Origin: Lachnospiraceae bacterium
GTDB taxonomy: Bacteria; Bacillota; Clostridia; Lachnospirales; Lachnospiraceae
Length of the DNA: 38,968 nt
Direction of reading: 5' to 3'
Assembly (NCBI GenBank): GCA_022766515.1
Contig: JALEPA010000246.1
Span: 1-38,968, forward strand
Shown here: positions 28,036-37,215 of the stretch, in pieces
Layout of the letters: the number at the start of each line of letters is the position of its first letter
Position numbering within the stretch: the stretch's first letter is position 1
The notes under the pieces: generated by a model
Database searches by the model: none
What the model was told of the DNA's origin: nothing
Seen by the model: the letters and a program-made list of their open reading frames with translations, nothing else
Translations under genes and position numbers: made by a program

Positions 28036-29187
28036 ATGAAATGGATTAAAACACTATTTGTTGCATGTTTTGTGGCATTTATTGCCTTGGTCGGAATTGG
28101 TACACTGGATAATAAGGAACCACAGAGCCCGATTGAGGCGAGAACGCTGACCCAGTTTCCGGATTTGGATTATTCCAAATTAAAGGATGAGAACTATCTG
28201 ACAACTATTAGCAATGCATTTTCAGATCAGTTGAGTGATCGCGAGGAGAAAATCAAGCAATACAATGATTTGATCGTGAACAAGCTGCATATGAAATATG
28301 TGGGTGCGGTATCTATTGGGAAAAATGGCAACTTATATGAGCAGCCGCAGATGATAGAGGATTACACAGCATATGACAAAGAGGCTGTAAAATGTGCAAA
28401 ATTGATCAATAAAGAGGCTGCTAAGATTGCCAAGACAGGTGCAAAGTTTATTTTTATCAGCATACCGCGCAAAGATGTGGTTATGCGAGATGACCTTCCA
28501 TCCTATTATCCGGATTCAGAAAAAGATTATGAGCGCTATATTAAGATTATGAAAAAAGAGTTATCATCGGATGTAATCTTGATCGATGCGAAAAAAATTT
28601 TGGAAAAGTCAGAAGATAAGCAGGTTTATTATAAGGTGGATCACCATGTGAACGCAACAGGCGGTCAGCTTCTTTATCAGCGGATTATGGAGATTGCGAA
28701 AGAAGAGTTTCCGGAGACGGAAGTTAAGACACTTGATGATTACCGTGTCAAAAAGAATGTCGTGAAGGGCTCCTTCAATCGTAAACTTGCCTATGTACTG
28801 CCTAAGGAAAAAGAGGAATTGAATGTTCGCCCTAAATGGAAGCTGAAGTACCATCGTGAAAGCAGTAAGGTGCCTTTGTTTGGAAAAGATAATACATATG
28901 GTAGTGCCTTTATGGGAAGTGACTATGCGTATACCAAGGTTACGACAGAGCAGAAAAAAGCACCATCTTTTGTATTGTGTGGAAGTTCTTTTACCAATAT
29001 ATTGGAGGCATTTTTGGTGCCAAGCAGCCGACAGATGATTTCTTTTGATTATCGTCATAACAATAGCGAGAAATCATTAGCAGATCAGGTAAAAGAGATC
29101 AAACCGGATTATGTGATTTATATGCCGAACCAGTCGGATATTCATTTTTCATATGATACATTTAAGTTACATTTAGGATTGAGATAG
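28036..29187 (+). CDS. AlgJ/AlgX-like SGNH (DHH-motif) protein, predicted O-acetylation partner of the MBOAT protein
   Basis: N-terminal TM/signal, FSDQLSDREEKIKQYN, VYYKVDHHVNATGGQLLYQRIM, VLCGSSFTNILEAF. Immediately upstream of an MBOAT gene. Confidence 0.85.
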   Translation: MKWIKTLFVACFVAFIALVGIGTLDNKEPQSPIEARTLTQFPDLDYSKLKDENYLTTISNAFSDQLSDREEKIKQYNDLIVNKLHMKYVGAVSIGKNGNLYEQPQMIEDYTAYDKEAVKCAKLINKEAAKIAKTGAKFIFISIPRKDVVMRDDLPSYYPDSEKDYERYIKIMKKELSSDVILIDAKKILEKSEDKQVYYKVDHHVNATGGQLLYQRIMEIAKEEFPETEVKTLDDYRVKKNVVKGSFNRKLAYVLPKEKEELNVRPKWKLKYHRESSKVPLFGKDNTYGSAFMGSDYAYTKVTTEQKKAPSFVLCGSSFTNILEAFLVPSSRQMISFDYRHNNSEKSLADQVKEIKPDYVIYMPNQSDIHFSYDTFKLHLGLR

Positions 29188-29199
29188 TAGGAGAGAGTC

Positions 29200-30618
29200 A
29201 TGGTTTTTAGTAGTACGCTGTTTGTATTTGGTTTTTTGCCATTATTATTGTTATGTTATTTTATAGCGGCACCAAAATATCGTAACTATATTTTGTTGAT
29301 CTTCAGCCTTGTCTTTTATGGATGGGGCGGACCAAAATATTTGGTGCTGATGTGTTTTGTCGTGTTTGCGGATTATGCATTTGCATTGGCGATCGCACAG
29401 ATGAAGCAGACAGGGCTTCGCAAATTGTTTGTAGTATTTTCTGTCGTTGCCAACCTTGGTGTATTGGGATATTACAAGTACACCAACTTTTTAGTGGATA
29501 ATATCAATCATGTAGCACATACCAACATTCAGATTGCGGATATTGTTCTGCCGATCGGAATTTCCTTTTTTACCTTTCAGGCGATGAGCTATGTCATTGA
29601 TGTTTATCGTGGTGATGTTGCCGTACAGAAAAATCCGTTTTATGTTATGCTGTATGTATCATTGTTCCCACAGCTTGTTGCAGGACCGATCGTTCGTTAC
29701 AAAACGGTGGAAAATGAGATTAAGGACCGCACGATCACGGTCGATGATTTCGCAGCAGGTCTGGAGCGATTTATTCTGGGATTTGCCAAGAAGATCATCA
29801 TTGCGAACAATGTAGGTGCATTGGCAGATAAGATTTTTGGCATGGCACAAGTAGACATGTCGCTTGCCTGGGTTGGTGCAGTGTCGTATACATTGCAGAT
29901 CTATTTTGATTTTTCAGCATATTCCGATATGGCGATCGGTCTGGGGCGGATTTTTGGATTTCATTTTGATGAAAACTTTAACTTCCCATATATTGCCACA
30001 TCCGTTGCTGATTTCTGGAAAAGATGGCATATTTCCCTGACAAACTGGTTCCGTGATTATGTCTATATTCCACTGGGAGGCAATCGAAAGGGTATGCCTC
30101 GTATGTATGTCAATATGTTTATCATATGGACCCTCACCGGAGTGTGGCATGGCGCAGAGTGGAACTTTATTTTATGGGGAATGTACTACTTTGTTTTCCA
30201 GGCAACGGAAAAATTATTCCTTGGCAAGATTTTATCCAAGCTTCCAAAGGTGATCCAGCATATCTATGCGTTGTTTGTGATCACAGTAGGCTGGGTGATC
30301 TTCCGATGTGATTCAGGATTGTCGCAGTGTGCGCGCTATTTGAAGTCGCTGTTTTCCATGCATGTGACGGACAGAGGTCTGACTTTTATCCGTGTATATG
30401 CAAGCGAGTATGGAATTTATGTGCTACTTGGCATTATCTTTAGTATTCCATTTTACCGCATCATCAAGAAATGGTGTCTGACGAAGCTGGAAGGGAAAAA
30501 CAAAGCAAAAGCAGTGGCTGCAGTGGTTGGCTATGCTGCATTGTTAGGATTGTTTTACATTAGTGTATTGTTTTTGGTAAATTCCACATACAATCCATTC
30601 ATTTACTTTAGATTTTAG
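29200..30618 (+). CDS. MBOAT family O-acyltransferase (AlgI-like)
   Basis: FSSTLFVFGFLPLLLLCYF, LPIGISFFTFQAMSYVIDVYRGD, FPQLVAGPIVRY, FWKRWHISLTNWFRDYVYIPLGGNRKG, TLTGVWHGAEWNFILWG. Confidence 0.96.
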   Translation: MVFSSTLFVFGFLPLLLLCYFIAAPKYRNYILLIFSLVFYGWGGPKYLVLMCFVVFADYAFALAIAQMKQTGLRKLFVVFSVVANLGVLGYYKYTNFLVDNINHVAHTNIQIADIVLPIGISFFTFQAMSYVIDVYRGDVAVQKNPFYVMLYVSLFPQLVAGPIVRYKTVENEIKDRTITVDDFAAGLERFILGFAKKIIIANNVGALADKIFGMAQVDMSLAWVGAVSYTLQIYFDFSAYSDMAIGLGRIFGFHFDENFNFPYIATSVADFWKRWHISLTNWFRDYVYIPLGGNRKGMPRMYVNMFIIWTLTGVWHGAEWNFILWGMYYFVFQATEKLFLGKILSKLPKVIQHIYALFVITVGWVIFRCDSGLSQCARYLKSLFSMHVTDRGLTFIRVYASEYGIYVLLGIIFSIPFYRIIKKWCLTKLEGKNKAKAVAAVVGYAALLGLFYISVLFLVNSTYNPFIYFRF

Positions 30619-30632
30619 GAGGAAATACGGGT

Positions 30633-31055
30633 ATGACAAAGTTAATCGATAAGACGACGATCAAATTTTTGATCGTTGGTGTGATCAACACTTGCGTGGG
30701 AACGGCAGTCATGTTTTTGATGTACAATTTACTACATGTCGGCTATTGGATCTCTTCGGCATCCAATTACATCATCGGAAGTATTGTCAGCTATTTTTTG
30801 AATAAATATTTTACTTTCCAAAACAAAGATAAATCATTTGGAATGGTTGTAAAATTTGTTGTAAATATTACCATTTGCTATGTATTGGCATACGGTATGG
30901 CAAAGCCACTGGTCAACTTTGCTTTGCAAAGCTTTTCTAAAACGATTCGCGAAAATCTTGCAATGTTAGTCGGCATGGGATTGTTTGTCGTTTTGAATTA
31001 TTTTGGTCAGAGATTTGTCGTATTTAAGAAAGAAGATGCAACAGAATCTGTGTAA
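30633..31055 (+). CDS. GtrA-like family membrane protein (putative polyprenyl-sugar flippase)
   Basis: KFLIVGVINTCVGTAVMFLMYNLLHVGYWISSASNYIIGSIVSYFLNKYFTF is the typical GtrA fold; 4 TM segments. Confidence 0.93.
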   Translation: MTKLIDKTTIKFLIVGVINTCVGTAVMFLMYNLLHVGYWISSASNYIIGSIVSYFLNKYFTFQNKDKSFGMVVKFVVNITICYVLAYGMAKPLVNFALQSFSKTIRENLAMLVGMGLFVVLNYFGQRFVVFKKEDATESV

Positions 31056-31128
31056 AAGCAGATTTGTGTGATAAGAGAAAACGCAGAGGCTGTCGGAGGA
31101 TAGGCAGCTTAGAAAGGGGAAACAAAGG

Positions 31129-32061
31129 ATGAGTTTGTTATCAATTGTCATACCCGCCTATAATGAGGGGGCATTGATCGCAAATACTGCCAAAGTAGTG
31201 GCAGGCATTATGGATCAAAACGGGATTGAATATGAAATGATATTTGTCAATGATGGTTCTAAGGATACCACCTGGGAGGAGATCGAACAGGCACATAATG
31301 ACAATGCGAAGGTCAGAGGAGTCTGCTTTTCCAGAAACTTTGGTAAGGAAGGTGCGGTATTTGCAGGATTGGAACACGCAAAGGGAGACTGTTGCGTTGT
31401 GATGGATTGTGATCTGCAGCATCCACCGGAAACGATTGTTGAGATGTACCGCTTATGGGAGCAGGGATATGAAGTCGTAGAGGGTGTCAAGGCTTCTCGT
31501 GGTAAAGAGAGTTTGATCCATAAGATGTTTGTGAAGATGTTCTATGGGATGATGAGTGGTTCGACCGGAGTGGATATGTCCAGAGCGTCTGACTTTAAGC
31601 TTCTTGACCGTAAGGCAGTGGACGCCTTCATTGCTTTGCCGGAGAGACATGTATTCTTCCGTGCATTGTCTTCCTGGGTAGGATTCAAAACAACAAGCGT
31701 GGAGTTTGATGTACAGGAGAGACAGCAGGGACAATCTAAATGGTCTTTTCGTTCGTTATTCCGTTATGCTGTTACCAATGTTACTTCTTTTTCAACAGCA
31801 CCGATGCAGATCGTAATGGGATGTGGAGTTGTTGTATTTGTATTTTCCGTTATCTTTGCGATCTATTCCGTTGTAAAATGGTTTATGGGATATTCGTTGG
31901 AAGGTTTTACGACCGTGATCATTTTGCTGTTGTTTATCGGAAGTGTTTTGATGTTTGGACTTGGGATCATTGGTTATTATATCGCTAAGATTTATGAGGA
32001 AGTCAAACGCAGACCTCGCTACATTGTAACAACTACGACAGATGAAGAAGAAACAAAATAA
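31129..32061 (+). CDS. GT2 polyprenyl-phosphate glycosyltransferase (GtrB/DPM1-like)
   Basis: LSIVIPAYNEGALIANTAKVV, IFVNDGSKDTTWEEIE, SRNFGKEGAVFAGLEHAKGDCCVVMDCDLQHPPETI, two C-terminal TM segments. Confidence 0.94.
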   Translation: MSLLSIVIPAYNEGALIANTAKVVAGIMDQNGIEYEMIFVNDGSKDTTWEEIEQAHNDNAKVRGVCFSRNFGKEGAVFAGLEHAKGDCCVVMDCDLQHPPETIVEMYRLWEQGYEVVEGVKASRGKESLIHKMFVKMFYGMMSGSTGVDMSRASDFKLLDRKAVDAFIALPERHVFFRALSSWVGFKTTSVEFDVQERQQGQSKWSFRSLFRYAVTNVTSFSTAPMQIVMGCGVVVFVFSVIFAIYSVVKWFMGYSLEGFTTVIILLLFIGSVLMFGLGIIGYYIAKIYEEVKRRPRYIVTTTTDEEETK

Positions 32062-32076
32062 ATGAAGATAAAGTAA

Positions 32077-32116
32077 AAACAGGACAGTCACCTCACATGG
32101 CTGTCCTGTTTCTTTT
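32077..32116. terminator. Intrinsic terminator between converging genes, plausibly bidirectional
   Basis: AAACAGGACAG ... CTGTCCTGTTT, followed by CTTTT. Confidence 0.8.
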
Positions 32117-32179
32117 AATACAATGTGTGTTATTAAAAATTGTTTTAACATTTCTTGTAGAGTCAAACGCCGACTTTAC

Positions 32180-34000
32180 TTATCGAATGAAATCACGGCT
32201 GCCCCACAGCTGGAAAGTTACGCTGTCGATGATCGCATCCTTTTCCTTGCTGTATACGACAATATTCATACCGCCTGCCTGCGTAGCAAGCTCTGTGCCA
32301 TCCAGGGTGATGGTGCAGGAGGTGTTTTTATTATCATATTTGCCAAGACTTCCTACAAAGAAATTTTTATCCTGAACGGTGTAATGTGCGGTTACATACT
32401 TATCGCCCTGTTTCTGTTCGACACATTTTCCATCGTCAATGATCGCCAGGTACGATTCATGGAATTTTGGAGTCGAGGTAACGCCCATCTTTTTCAATAG
32501 CTTACTATCTTTACGCGTTAAATATTGGGAGGCATCATCCTGTACGGCAAGAAATGCGACATAGCCTTTGCGTTTGATCGCACGGAGATACTCGGTGAAA
32601 TCGTCACAATTCATAAAACGCTTTTCTGCATGCTGATAAAGAGTTTCCCAACGGCTCTGCTCGACTGCCTTGACCGATTCCAGCCCATAATGATCGGCAA
32701 ATACACGGTTGGTCCAGTAATCCGGGACTGCCGAGATGTCGCTGAGCAGATATTGTGCGGAATATCCGGTCGATGGTTCAGGAGTGATGAATGGCACCAT
32801 AATGCGCTTAGCACCTTTGTCGATCATGGATTCGGTGTAGGCGACACGGGCAGTAGCGGCTTTATAAGAGCATGCCATATCATAAGTACCCATAACTCCT
32901 TGGGAGAAGGTAAAAAGTACCAATACGGTCGCCGCCAGGCTGCGACAGATCTTCCATACCTGCAATTCTACGGCAGTGTATGCCAGACCGATCGAGCAGG
33001 CGATGGTAAACAGCACCGTCACACCAAAGGTGACACGGTCTGTCTGACGCCCCGGCGAAAGGATCAACGCATATTCTGCGGCGAAAGCAGCAAGTCCAAA
33101 TAACCCTTCTGCATAGATAATAGCAAGGGATTTCTTCTGATAAATATGAAGTACCAGGAAGAATGCCAATAAAAGGATCAATACGAGCTGCTTTGTAAAC
33201 AGAAATTCGGTCGCATTGGAAAAGCGTTCGCCTAAAATGATCAGAATGTTACGATCATCCACATATTCCTCTGCGCGAGCCGAGTGACCCGGTGAAAATA
33301 CGAGCATGCCATATCCGATCAGGCTGCCCGCAAATCCGCTAAACATCCACGCCTGCAGTTTGGTTTTGGTCAGTTTGGCATAGACGATCCAGCCAAGAAT
33401 GATCATGATCATGGCACCGGAAGTATTTTCGCTGCTCCATCCGGCGATCACTGCCAGAACAAACAGACCAATACATTGATACCAGTGTGAACATACTTTT
33501 TTCTGTCCGTGCAGGAAATAGAGGCTGTACGGAAGCAGCAAGGACATGATCCATGTCGCTCCCCACATATAGTTGCAGGTGCCGACGAGCCAGAGACAGG
33601 TCTGCCCGATCACATCCACAAACAGCCAAAGGGCACAAGGAATGAAAAAATAACCAATGATAGAGTGTCCCGGTGTCTTATTTTTGCGATCCGTACCATT
33701 TGCGTGGAAATAAATGCATAGGGTCAGCCACAAAAATACAAAGGTATTGACGATGTCAAAAACCAGTTTGTTGGGAACCAGGAAAATGCGGGCAAGAAAA
33801 TGTGCGATAGAACGCCCATTCATATTGAGATATTGTATGTATTCTTTATGTACAATATCTGCCAAAGACTTGCCACCCATGTATGTGTAATCATCTGCGA
33901 CATAAGGTGTCAGCAGGTTACACATAAAAAATAACAGACCAACAAGGATCAGAAGAAACAGAAACTGTTTTTTCTCTGAGATAAACTTTTTTGTTTTCAT
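32180..34000 (-). CDS. DUF6056-like polytopic membrane protein (candidate GT-C-type glycosyltransferase)
   Basis: FLFLLILVGLLFFMCNLLTPYVADDYTYMGGKSLADIVHKEYIQYLNMNGRSIAHFLAR, many TM segments and an extracytoplasmic C-terminal region. RBS AAGAGGAG upstream. Family assignment recalled, not searched. Confidence 0.75.
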   Translation of the reverse strand: MKTKKFISEKKQFLFLLILVGLLFFMCNLLTPYVADDYTYMGGKSLADIVHKEYIQYLNMNGRSIAHFLARIFLVPNKLVFDIVNTFVFLWLTLCIYFHANGTDRKNKTPGHSIIGYFFIPCALWLFVDVIGQTCLWLVGTCNYMWGATWIMSLLLPYSLYFLHGQKKVCSHWYQCIGLFVLAVIAGWSSENTSGAMIMIILGWIVYAKLTKTKLQAWMFSGFAGSLIGYGMLVFSPGHSARAEEYVDDRNILIILGERFSNATEFLFTKQLVLILLLAFFLVLHIYQKKSLAIIYAEGLFGLAAFAAEYALILSPGRQTDRVTFGVTVLFTIACSIGLAYTAVELQVWKICRSLAATVLVLFTFSQGVMGTYDMACSYKAATARVAYTESMIDKGAKRIMVPFITPEPSTGYSAQYLLSDISAVPDYWTNRVFADHYGLESVKAVEQSRWETLYQHAEKRFMNCDDFTEYLRAIKRKGYVAFLAVQDDASQYLTRKDSKLLKKMGVTSTPKFHESYLAIIDDGKCVEQKQGDKYVTAHYTVQDKNFFVGSLGKYDNKNTSCTITLDGTELATQAGGMNIVVYSKEKDAIIDSVTFQLWGSRDFIR

Positions 34001-34062
34001 GTGTATACTCCTCTTAAACTACTGTAAAGTGAAATGGGCATGGTAGATTGCCCTAACAATTC

Positions 34063-34091
34063 AGTTTAGCAAATGAGGGAAACACTGTCAA
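34063..34091 (-). promoter_or_regulatory. Predicted promoter for the minus-strand DUF6056-like gene
   Basis: On the minus strand: TTGACA, 17-nt spacer, TAAACT with extended TGC. Confidence 0.7.
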
Positions 34092-34238
34092 CTTATGGGG
34101 GCTTTGATTGACTTGACACGGGAAATATGGTAACCTCATTTTGTGAATTTTTGTATTGTTTTCAACGGCAGGGGGAGACAATAGTAGTACAGAAAAAATG
34201 GAAAGGACGCAAAGGCGTCTGCAGAATGGAGATTAAAT

Positions 34239-35405
34239 ATGAAAATAGGTATCATATCTATCAATGCACATACAAAGGTTTTGAATTTTGCATCACCATT
34301 ACATTCCTATGCATTTCAGCAGTTTTTGAAAATGCATGGGTATGACAGCGTGATCATTGATTACAAGCCCAACTACTATGGACAGTATAATCCAAGACAT
34401 CCGCTGTTTTACCAGTGGAAGCATCCAATGAAGAATAAGAAGAAACAGCGCGCTGCCTTGAAAAAATGGCTGAAGCTGTTCTTTAAGAGACAGAAACGCT
34501 TTGATAAGTTTCAGCATTTCATCGACACCTATTATGTGACGACGGATAAATGCTACAATCATAAATTGCTGGATACCGAAGATTTGGGATTGGACTGCTA
34601 TATCTGTGCGACAGATGTTATTTGGAAGTGCAACAAAAAGGCTGGATTTGATCGCGGATTCTTCTTGGCGTGTGATTCCATGAAGGGAAAATATAAGATC
34701 GCATATGCGGCAAGCCGAGGTCCGGTTGTCGAGCTGGCAGAGGACAAAAAGCAGGAATTTCTCGGATATATTTCCGAGTTCCAGCATATTTCCGTGCGTG
34801 AAAAAAGTTTTGGAGAATACATTTCTTCTATCTCAGGGATCCAGCCAACCCATGTATTGGATCCGGTTCTGTTGTTGGACAAGTCCTTTTACGAGCCGAT
34901 CATACAGCGTCCAAAGCGTAAGAAAGGCTATGTGCTGTTGTATGTGGTAATGGAGAGTGCTATTCCATTGATCGAGCTGGCAGTTGATTTTGCCGAGAAG
35001 CGTGGATTGGAAGTGATCGAACTTAGTGAAAATCTGGCGGATGCACATATTCCGGCAGGAACGAAGCACAAAGTTGTCTATGACATTGGTATTGAAGAGT
35101 GGCTTGGATATATGGATGAGGCAGAATATATTTTCACCAACTCCTTCCATGCAACCTGTTTTTCTATCTTGTTCCACAAGCAGTTTTTTGTGGGCAAACG
35201 CAATGGCGATAAGATCCTATCCGTAATGGAGATGTTTGGACTGTCTGATCGACGGATCGAAGACTGCTTTGACGGACATGAGTGCATTGCAGAAGACATC
35301 GACTATGCGCCGGTTGACAAGCTCCGTGAGGGTTATGTGAAGAGCTCGACAGAGTATATTATCGGGGCGTTGGAAGATGCCAAAAAGGCAATAGACGGTG
35401 AATAA
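34239..35405 (+). CDS. Polysaccharide pyruvyl transferase family protein
   Basis: MKIGIISINAHTKVLNFASPLHSYAFQQFLKMHGYDSVIIDYKPNYYGQYNP; ISVREKSFGEYISSISGIQPTHVLDPVLLLD; YIFTNSFHATCFSILFHKQFFV. Confidence 0.9.
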   Translation: MKIGIISINAHTKVLNFASPLHSYAFQQFLKMHGYDSVIIDYKPNYYGQYNPRHPLFYQWKHPMKNKKKQRAALKKWLKLFFKRQKRFDKFQHFIDTYYVTTDKCYNHKLLDTEDLGLDCYICATDVIWKCNKKAGFDRGFFLACDSMKGKYKIAYAASRGPVVELAEDKKQEFLGYISEFQHISVREKSFGEYISSISGIQPTHVLDPVLLLDKSFYEPIIQRPKRKKGYVLLYVVMESAIPLIELAVDFAEKRGLEVIELSENLADAHIPAGTKHKVVYDIGIEEWLGYMDEAEYIFTNSFHATCFSILFHKQFFVGKRNGDKILSVMEMFGLSDRRIEDCFDGHECIAEDIDYAPVDKLREGYVKSSTEYIIGALEDAKKAIDGE

Positions 35406-35440
35406 GCGTATTACAGGCGCAGGTAGAAATGAGGACTCAT

Positions 35441-36301
35441 ATGTGGATAGCAGATAATTGGAAAGACTATGAAGTGATCGACACTTCTAACGGAGAAAAG
35501 CTGGAGCGATGGGGAGACTATATTTTAGTGCGTCCGGATCCACAGGTGATCTGGAATACCCCACACGATGCCAAGCAGTGGAAACAGAAAAACGGACATT
35601 ATCATAGAAGTAATCGTGGCGGTGGAGAATGGGAATTCTTCGACATGCCAAAGACTTGGCAGATCCATTATGGAGATCTGACCTTCAATTTGCAGCCGTT
35701 TCAGTTCAAGCATACCGGACTTTTCCCGGAGCAGGCGGTCAACTGGGATTGGTTTGGAAAGAAGATCCGCGAGGCAGGAAGACCGGTCAAAGTGCTGAAT
35801 CTTTTTGCTTATACAGGAGGTGCGACTCTGGCAGCGGCAGCAGCCGGAGCAAGTGTGACTCATGTGGATGCTTCTAAGGGAATGGTCAACTGGGCAAAAG
35901 AAAATGCTGCCAGTTCCGGTTTGTCAGACAGACCGATCCGTTGGCTGGTAGACGATTGCGTGAAGTTTGTAGAGCGGGAGATCCGCAGAGGCAACCGTTA
36001 TGATGGCATTATTATGGATCCCCCTTCTTATGGAAGAGGACCAAAGGGAGAGATCTGGAAGATCGAGGAGAAAATTCATCCGTTGATTCAGTTATGTACG
36101 CAGATCTTATCGAAAGACGCCCTGTTTTTCCTCATCAATTCGTATACGACAGGACTGCAGCCTGCAGTGCTCTCTTATATGATGAACACGGAGATCGTTT
36201 CGCAGTTTGGCGGACAGGTACAGGCAGAGGAGATCGGATTACCGGTCACAAGCAATGGATTGGTATTGCCATGTGGTGCATCCGGTCGTTGGGAAGCCTG
36301 A
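35441..36301 (+). CDS. Class I SAM-dependent methyltransferase, RlmI/RlmK-like rRNA methyltransferase
   Basis: VKVLNLFAYTGGATLAAAAAGASVTHVDASKGMVNWAKENAA, IIMDPPSYGRGPKGEIWKIEE. GAGGA RBS before ATG 35441 (alternative ATG 35429). Confidence 0.88.
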   Translation: MWIADNWKDYEVIDTSNGEKLERWGDYILVRPDPQVIWNTPHDAKQWKQKNGHYHRSNRGGGEWEFFDMPKTWQIHYGDLTFNLQPFQFKHTGLFPEQAVNWDWFGKKIREAGRPVKVLNLFAYTGGATLAAAAAGASVTHVDASKGMVNWAKENAASSGLSDRPIRWLVDDCVKFVEREIRRGNRYDGIIMDPPSYGRGPKGEIWKIEEKIHPLIQLCTQILSKDALFFLINSYTTGLQPAVLSYMMNTEIVSQFGGQVQAEEIGLPVTSNGLVLPCGASGRWEA

Positions 36302-36313
36302 TTGGAGAGTTCC

Positions 36314-37177
36314 ATGCAAATTAAAAACAAAAAAATAAAAAGAATTGTGACTGCCATCGTATTGCTTGTGCTTGTGATCGCAGGATTGTCAGGCTTGAAA
36401 GTGCGGTCGGTCGGTCAATACAAGCAGGAACAAAAGCAGCTGGCGGAGGATCTGTTTGTCACAGATTCGCCAACGGAGAGCAGTCTGCCGCAGGTGAGTG
36501 GAGATGGGCTTGCAACGGTGATACCGGAGATAGCGGTACCTTCTTCTGCGAAACCTCAAAAAACGCCTAAGGCAACAGCAACGCAGACGCCGGGGGCGGA
36601 GACGGCAACCCCACAAGTGTCCGGAAAAACGGACAAGAGCAAGAGTGCAAAAGCTAAGAGATCAGAGAAGGCAGTTGCGAATAAACAGATGCATAAGCCG
36701 TCAGCAAGGCAGACAAGCTCGCCTGTACAGGCAAAGGCGACACCAAAGCCATCCGGTCAGAAACAGGATGGCAAGAAGGATGGACAGGTAGAAGATACTT
36801 GTACGATCACGATTCGGTGTGATACTTTGCTGGATCATAAAAGTGAACTGAGTGAAGCGGTCAAAAAGAAAATTCCGGCAAAGGGAATGATCCTTGAAAA
36901 AACAACCGTTAAGATCACTTCTACGGAAACGGCATATTCTGTTTTACAAAAAGTATGTAAGGCAGCAGGGATTCATCTCGATGCGGAATACAGCAGTGCC
37001 TTTTCAACGGAATATGTACAGGGAATCGGGGAACTGTATGAGAAGGAAGCAGGAGATATGAGCGGATGGCTCTATACGGTAAACGGAAAATTGCCGAATA
37101 TCGGCGCCTCCAGATATAAAATATCGCCGGGTGATACGGTGGAATGGGTGTACACCTGTGACGGTGCGCTTCCCTGA
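36314..37177 (+). CDS. Membrane-anchored DUF4430-like (transcobalamin C-like) protein with long disordered Thr/Pro/Lys linker
   Basis: N-terminal TM IVTAIVLLVLVIAGLSGL, low-complexity linker (PQKTPKATATQTPGAETATP...), C-terminal AYSVLQKVCKAAGIHLDAEYSS...DMSGWLYTVNGKLPNIGASRYKISPGDTVEWVYTCD. Confidence 0.82.
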   Translation: MQIKNKKIKRIVTAIVLLVLVIAGLSGLKVRSVGQYKQEQKQLAEDLFVTDSPTESSLPQVSGDGLATVIPEIAVPSSAKPQKTPKATATQTPGAETATPQVSGKTDKSKSAKAKRSEKAVANKQMHKPSARQTSSPVQAKATPKPSGQKQDGKKDGQVEDTCTITIRCDTLLDHKSELSEAVKKKIPAKGMILEKTTVKITSTETAYSVLQKVCKAAGIHLDAEYSSAFSTEYVQGIGELYEKEAGDMSGWLYTVNGKLPNIGASRYKISPGDTVEWVYTCDGALP

Positions 37178-37215
37178 TGGGCGTGCAGGATTGGAATAAG
37201 GAATAGGAGTTAGCG

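Noticed and set aside
32525-33103. 192-aa plus-strand ORF within the DUF6056-like region
   Set aside because: The minus-strand frame is much longer with a good RBS, promoter and membrane-protein pattern; the plus ORF is its shadow.
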